Source: Roseibacterium beibuensis
GTDB lineage: Bacteria; Pseudomonadota; Alphaproteobacteria; Rhodobacterales; Rhodobacteraceae
Direction of reading: 5' to 3'
Length of the DNA: 64,000 nt
NCBI RefSeq assembly: GCF_039542305.1
Contig: NZ_BAABHW010000001.1
Span: 1,225,286-1,289,285 of the forward strand
Positions 60,975 through 64,000 of the stretch are shown here, piece by piece. A program made the translations under genes and the position numbers. Numbering within the stretch: position 1 is the first letter of the stretch; the number at the start of each line of letters is the position of its first letter. The notes beneath the pieces are model-generated. The model made no database searches and was not told the DNA's origin. It saw only the letters and a list, made by a program, of their open reading frames with translations.

Positions 60975-61527
60975 CCGGGCTTGTGGCCGGGGCGATGTCC
61001 ATGGCGGCAGGCGAAAACGTCTCGGCCAGCTCTCAGACCGACGCCGAACAAGCCGACCTTGCACGCGAAACCCGTGAGCCCGCCGAAACGCCGGTTGCGG
61101 AACCCGAGGAACTGACGATGATCTATGTGGAGCGGGGGCTCGACCGCGACCCCGCCGAGAAAGCGGCAGTCCAGTTGGCCGAACGCGACGCGCTCGGATC
61201 GCATGCGCGCGACAAACTCGGCATCTCCGAGACGGTGACGGCCCGCCCGATCCATACGGCGCTGGCCTCGGCTCTCACATTCGCCGTGGGTGCGGTCGTT
61301 CCGCTGATCGTCGTTCTAGTGGCGACCGAACTAGTGGCGACCGAAACTCGATCGAGCTGTTCGTGGCGGCATCGACGATCGCCGGCCTCCCGGTCCTCGG
61401 CGGTCTGGGCACCTCCGCCGGCGGCGCTGGTGTCGTTCGAAGCGCTGCGAGGGCCACCTTCTGGGGCGCTCTCGCAATGGCTGCGACAGCGGCGGTGGGA
61501 GCGCTATTTGGCGTTATGGTGGAGTAG
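60971..61527 (+). pseudogene. VIT1/CCC1-family transporter remnant
   Basis: From the end of apbE the frame reads IAGLVAGAMSMAAGE, then the charged loop (TDAEQADLARETREP, IYVERGLDRDPAEKAA) and a helix (ALTFAVGAVVPLIVVLV). This is the VIT/CCC1 iron-manganese transporter layout. The N-terminal helix is missing. After about 61345 the reading frame is lost, and the rest (VAASTIAGLPVLGGLG, RATFWGALAMAATAAVG) is readable only in another frame, ending at the TAG at 61527. It is a broken gene fused to the operon end. Confidence 0.85.
61316..61345 (+). repeat. 15-bp tandem duplication in the VIT remnant
   Basis: CTAGTGGCGACCGAA occurs twice in tandem (61316-61330, 61331-61345) in the middle of the VIT1/CCC1 remnant, just before the frameshift. 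The duplication alone keeps the frame (15 = 5 codons), so a further change after it broke the gene. Confidence 0.85.
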
Positions 61528-61756
61528 CGGCTATTGGGATTCTGATTGGAGACGGATGGATGCAATGCCATCCTCTGTAAAAATGACGGCTGCCAGATCG
61601 ATTCATCGTCGACCCGATCCACCAGATGCCGGGACTAAACAGCCAAGCAGGCGGTGTTTTTCATCACGTTATCAGAGCTTTATATGAATCACCTTTTTTA
61701 TCGATTTTTGATCAATCGTACTGTACACTTTCGTGGCTTCTTCGGAGGAAATACCG

Positions 61757-63061
61757 GTGTTGTTTCGTCTTCGACATTTTGCCTCCGTTCTGGCAATCCT
61801 CTTCTCGACAACTGCTGCCAATGCAATCCCTCCATTCGACGAGGCGCGCGATGCGGCAAACGATATCATCGCTCGAGCCGAACAAGCGGGAAACGCATTG
61901 CTCCTGCAACTCGGACGGCAGATCTTGTCTTCGATCGATGCCATGGAGCAATCCGCTCTGCAATTAATTGAAGCCGGCGAGGACGCTGCACTTGTCATCG
62001 AAGGCGAATTGTTTCGAGACATCAACGATACACTGGGTCGCCTTGAAGAGACGCAAGACATTGCAACCAACGATTTGAACCAGCTGACAGCCAACTGGGC
62101 GTCTCTAGTGTCCCGACTACCCTTTGTAGACGCCACTGCAGAAGTCATGGCGTACCGGCCACGCGTCGTGCTGCCGATTGGAAGCGATGAAGTACCCGTT
62201 ACTATGGTGGGTCCGGGTTTGGCGGAAGCCGTTTTGCGCGCTGAATTTAATGGTTCTGAGGATATTCAGATTAACTTAGCTTCTGACAATGAACTTGTCA
62301 TCTTGCTTCCTCGCAGCAGATTTGGTGAGCCTTCTAACGATTTGTCCTTTCATACGCTAATTGTTGAAATCGATGTAACTCCACCTGTAACTTGGCGGCC
62401 AAGGACATGGTTTGCGGAAGAAACCGTTACACGTGAGCTTACCTTTATGCTAATGCCGGAACACGTGGCCAGTTATCGAATTGAGCCCGTTGTGGCTTGG
62501 GAAGAAACCCAGAGAAGAATCTATACCGGCACCACGAATGCCCGTGGAAAGGACAGCGAAGTAACGCGCACGATAGAAGTGCCGCCAGACTTGGCTGAAG
62601 CTGGATGGCTTTTTGATACAGAGACAATTCGAAATGGAACGCGGGGGGTCGATTGGGTTCATGAGCGAACCGATGATCGCGGCGGTAGCTCTTGCACTGG
62701 CATTCACTTCGACTCTCTTTCTGGCGAGGCTGTCGTCTTTCGGCATCAGATAGGGCACATCAACGGCGGTGCATTCGCGCCAGATTCAGATGGATGGGTT
62801 AATTGCGATGTTCGCCTGCCGATGATCCGTCAGGTTCCGCGGGAGGCCGCCGGCGAGCCGATTGAAGGCAGCGTGCCAATGAACCGTGATGTAGAAGAAA
62901 ATATGCCTGAAAATACGGCGAGTTATCGGATACACGTAACGCTGTTCGATGGGCGTTCGTATATCGTGCAGGATGACGGGGGGCTTCCGTTTTCTCCGGT
63001 GGTTGTTGAACACTCAACTGAGACTGTGCTTTTCCGTCCAAGACCGCCAAGAGACTTCTAA
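61757..63061 (+). CDS. Secreted protein of unknown family
   Basis: About 434 residues from a GTG at 61757, chosen because GGAGGA lies about 7 nt upstream and it starts the signal peptide directly (LFRLRHFASVLAILFST to ANA). Residues about 30-120 are helical and Ala/Glu/Leu-rich (AANDIIARAEQAGNALLLQL, GELFRDINDTLGRLEETQD), perhaps a coiled coil. Then comes a long beta-rich region with few Cys. I do not recognise a family. The region is noticeably AT-richer than the rest of the window, suggesting transfer. A 107-residue secreted partner overlaps its stop codon (TAATG). Confidence 0.72.
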   Translation: MLFRLRHFASVLAILFSTTAANAIPPFDEARDAANDIIARAEQAGNALLLQLGRQILSSIDAMEQSALQLIEAGEDAALVIEGELFRDINDTLGRLEETQDIATNDLNQLTANWASLVSRLPFVDATAEVMAYRPRVVLPIGSDEVPVTMVGPGLAEAVLRAEFNGSEDIQINLASDNELVILLPRSRFGEPSNDLSFHTLIVEIDVTPPVTWRPRTWFAEETVTRELTFMLMPEHVASYRIEPVVAWEETQRRIYTGTTNARGKDSEVTRTIEVPPDLAEAGWLFDTETIRNGTRGVDWVHERTDDRGGSSCTGIHFDSLSGEAVVFRHQIGHINGGAFAPDSDGWVNCDVRLPMIRQVPREAAGEPIEGSVPMNRDVEENMPENTASYRIHVTLFDGRSYIVQDDGGLPFSPVVVEHSTETVLFRPRPPRDF

Positions 63062-63384
63062 TGCGTCGCTTTTCGTTGTTTTTCTTGTCCGTCTTAGGTT
63101 TCTCGTGTGCGATAAACTCCTCGCCAGCACAAGCAACAGAATATGCGTTCACAGTCTCTTGCCAGCATCGCAGTCACGTTGTCATTTGGCGCACAGGGGA
63201 CATTGATCCTGGTCGCGAATGGCTTCGAGTGGCGACGGGAACGCAGAATCCTAACTGTTCAGTTGGTGAATTCATTCGTTCGCGTGACGGTGATCTTGAC
63301 AGCGAGGTAATTTCTGCTGAGGCAGGTCTCATAAGGGGGATACCACTCTTGGGTACTTTGGCGTGCTGGATTGGTGGCTGTTAG
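63061..63384 (+). CDS. Small secreted Cys-containing protein of unknown family
   Basis: About 107 residues. A signal peptide (MRRFSLFFLSVLGFSCAIN to AQA) precedes a mature part with four Cys, in TVSCQHRS, NPNCSVGE and ACWIGGC (two in the last). This suggests one or two disulfides in the periplasm. No family recognised. Its ATG overlaps the upstream stop (TAATG), so the two proteins are made together and may work as a pair. It is followed by the IS5-type element. Confidence 0.7.
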   Translation: MRRFSLFFLSVLGFSCAINSSPAQATEYAFTVSCQHRSHVVIWRTGDIDPGREWLRVATGTQNPNCSVGEFIRSRDGDLDSEVISAEAGLIRGIPLLGTLACWIGGC

Positions 63385-63410
63385 TATCAATTACGGTGAT
63401 ACGCCGCCTG

Positions 63411-64000
63411 CTAGGATCTGGACTCATAGCCAATATATGACGGTTGCCGCGAGAGCGATGGCCGAGAGGAAGACCTTTGGGCAGCGGTCGTAGCGGGTTG
63501 CCACACGCCGCCAATCCTTCAGCCTGCCAAACATGACCTCGATCCGGTTGCGCCGTTTGTAGCGGCGCTTGTCGTATTTGACGGTTTTCTTCCGTTGCTT
63601 CCGACCAGGGATGCAGGAGCGTATCCCCTTGTCTTTCAACGCGCCTCTGAACCAATCCGCGTCATAGCCGCGATCCCCGAGGCGCCAATCGACATTTGGC
63701 AGGCCTCCGAGCAGCGGCCGCGCGCCGATGTAATCGCTGACTTGTCCCGCAGTGACGAAGAGATCGAGCGGCCGGCCTTGGCTGTCGCAGATGGCGTGCA
63801 GTTTGGTGTTCATGCCGCCCTTCGCCCGACCGATCAGGCGTCCACACCCCCCTTTTTTGAGGCCCAGACCGGTCGCGGTGCGGTGGGCCTTCAGGTAGGT
63901 GGCTTCGATCATCACAGTCTTTTCTTCGCCGTGTTCGGCAGCCAGACCTGCCATCATCCGGGCGAAGACGCCCTTATCGCTCCAACGCTTCCAACGGTTA
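63411..64000. mobile_element. IS5-type insertion element, cut by the window edge
   Basis: The element starts near CTAGGATCTGGACTC (63411-63425), a plausible terminal inverted repeat just beyond the transposase stop, and its transposase runs off the right edge. The opposite end and any target-site duplication are outside the window. Confidence 0.75.
63424..64000 (-). CDS. IS5-family transposase (partial)
   Basis: The minus-strand frame is open from the edge (NRWKRWSDKGVFAR) to a TGA at 63424, giving about 192 residues. DDE motifs: TVMIEATYLKAHR (first Asp-equivalent region altered to Glu-type), DWRLGDRGYDADWF (second D) and RRNRIEVMFGRLKDWRRVA (final Glu). The HAICDSQGRPLDLFVTAG block is typical of IS5/IS427-group elements. 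The N-terminal helix-turn-helix part lies outside the window. No internal stop is seen in the visible part. Confidence 0.9.
   Translation of the reverse strand, partial: NRWKRWSDKGVFARMMAGLAAEHGEEKTVMIEATYLKAHRTATGLGLKKGGCGRLIGRAKGGMNTKLHAICDSQGRPLDLFVTAGQVSDYIGARPLLGGLPNVDWRLGDRGYDADWFRGALKDKGIRSCIPGRKQRKKTVKYDKRRYKRRNRIEVMFGRLKDWRRVATRYDRCPKVFLSAIALAATVIYWL

Noticed and set aside
1..64000. CRISPR arrays, tRNA or rRNA genes
   Set aside because: No regularly spaced repeats of CRISPR size and no cloverleaf or rRNA sequence were recognised by eye; a tRNA scan would be decisive.

Overview
The window looks like a high-GC alphaproteobacterium of the Rhodobacterales (Roseobacter/Paracoccus-like). 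Support comes from the gene families and their order: a soxBDAG-type sarcosine oxidase locus, a BioR (GntR-family) biotin regulator with TTATCTATAA boxes, RND, TctABC and Atm1-like transporters, CcmI, DUF1289 and a baeRF-type host-attachment protein. No rRNA, tRNA or CRISPR array was seen by eye.

Positions 1-16,800 are mostly housekeeping and envelope genes: the end of an outer-membrane barrel gene, guaA, a YdcF-like protein, bamB with a YfgM-like partner, a two-gene RND efflux operon, an Atm1-type ABC exporter, a LysM protein, a LOG-family hydrolase, RarD, a baeRF protein and superoxide dismutase. Positions 16,868-26,200 hold a secreted unknown, the sarcosine oxidase genes interrupted by a glycosyltransferase-like gene and an HD-domain gene, then ccmI, ruvX and a DUF1289 gene. 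Positions 26,200-45,000 form a large carboxylate uptake and catabolism region. A seven-gene minus-strand run (TctC, fused TctA-TctB, PrpF-like isomerase, TPP enzyme, 2-hydroxyacid dehydrogenase, two TauE/SafE proteins) sits beside a divergent TctD/TctE two-component pair. Next come a gamma-glutamyltransferase-like enzyme and an AbrB-type membrane protein, divergent from GntR-tcuA-tcuB and an isopropylmalate-dehydrogenase-like enzyme. The likely theme is import and oxidation of tricarballylate- or aconitate-like tricarboxylates.

From dusA (46,134) to the right edge the window looks accessory. It has transposase remnants, pseudogenes, small stand-alone genes (Nudix, HIT, GNAT, epimerase), a bioR-bioY-bioB unit and an IS5-type element at the edge. 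Within it, 53,592-60,974 encodes the most interesting system: a QseC/QseB-like two-component pair, two paralogous PepSY proteins, a b-type cytochrome, a DUF2271 protein with an NGITGAS motif, a PepSY-flavodoxin-FNR fusion reductase and an ApbE flavin transferase. I read this as a transmembrane electron-transfer chain that carries electrons from NAD(P)H to the periplasm, with a covalently flavinylated DUF2271 protein as candidate carrier. A four-half-site regulatory element with the same geometry sits upstream of both PepSY genes, so the response regulator probably controls both operons.
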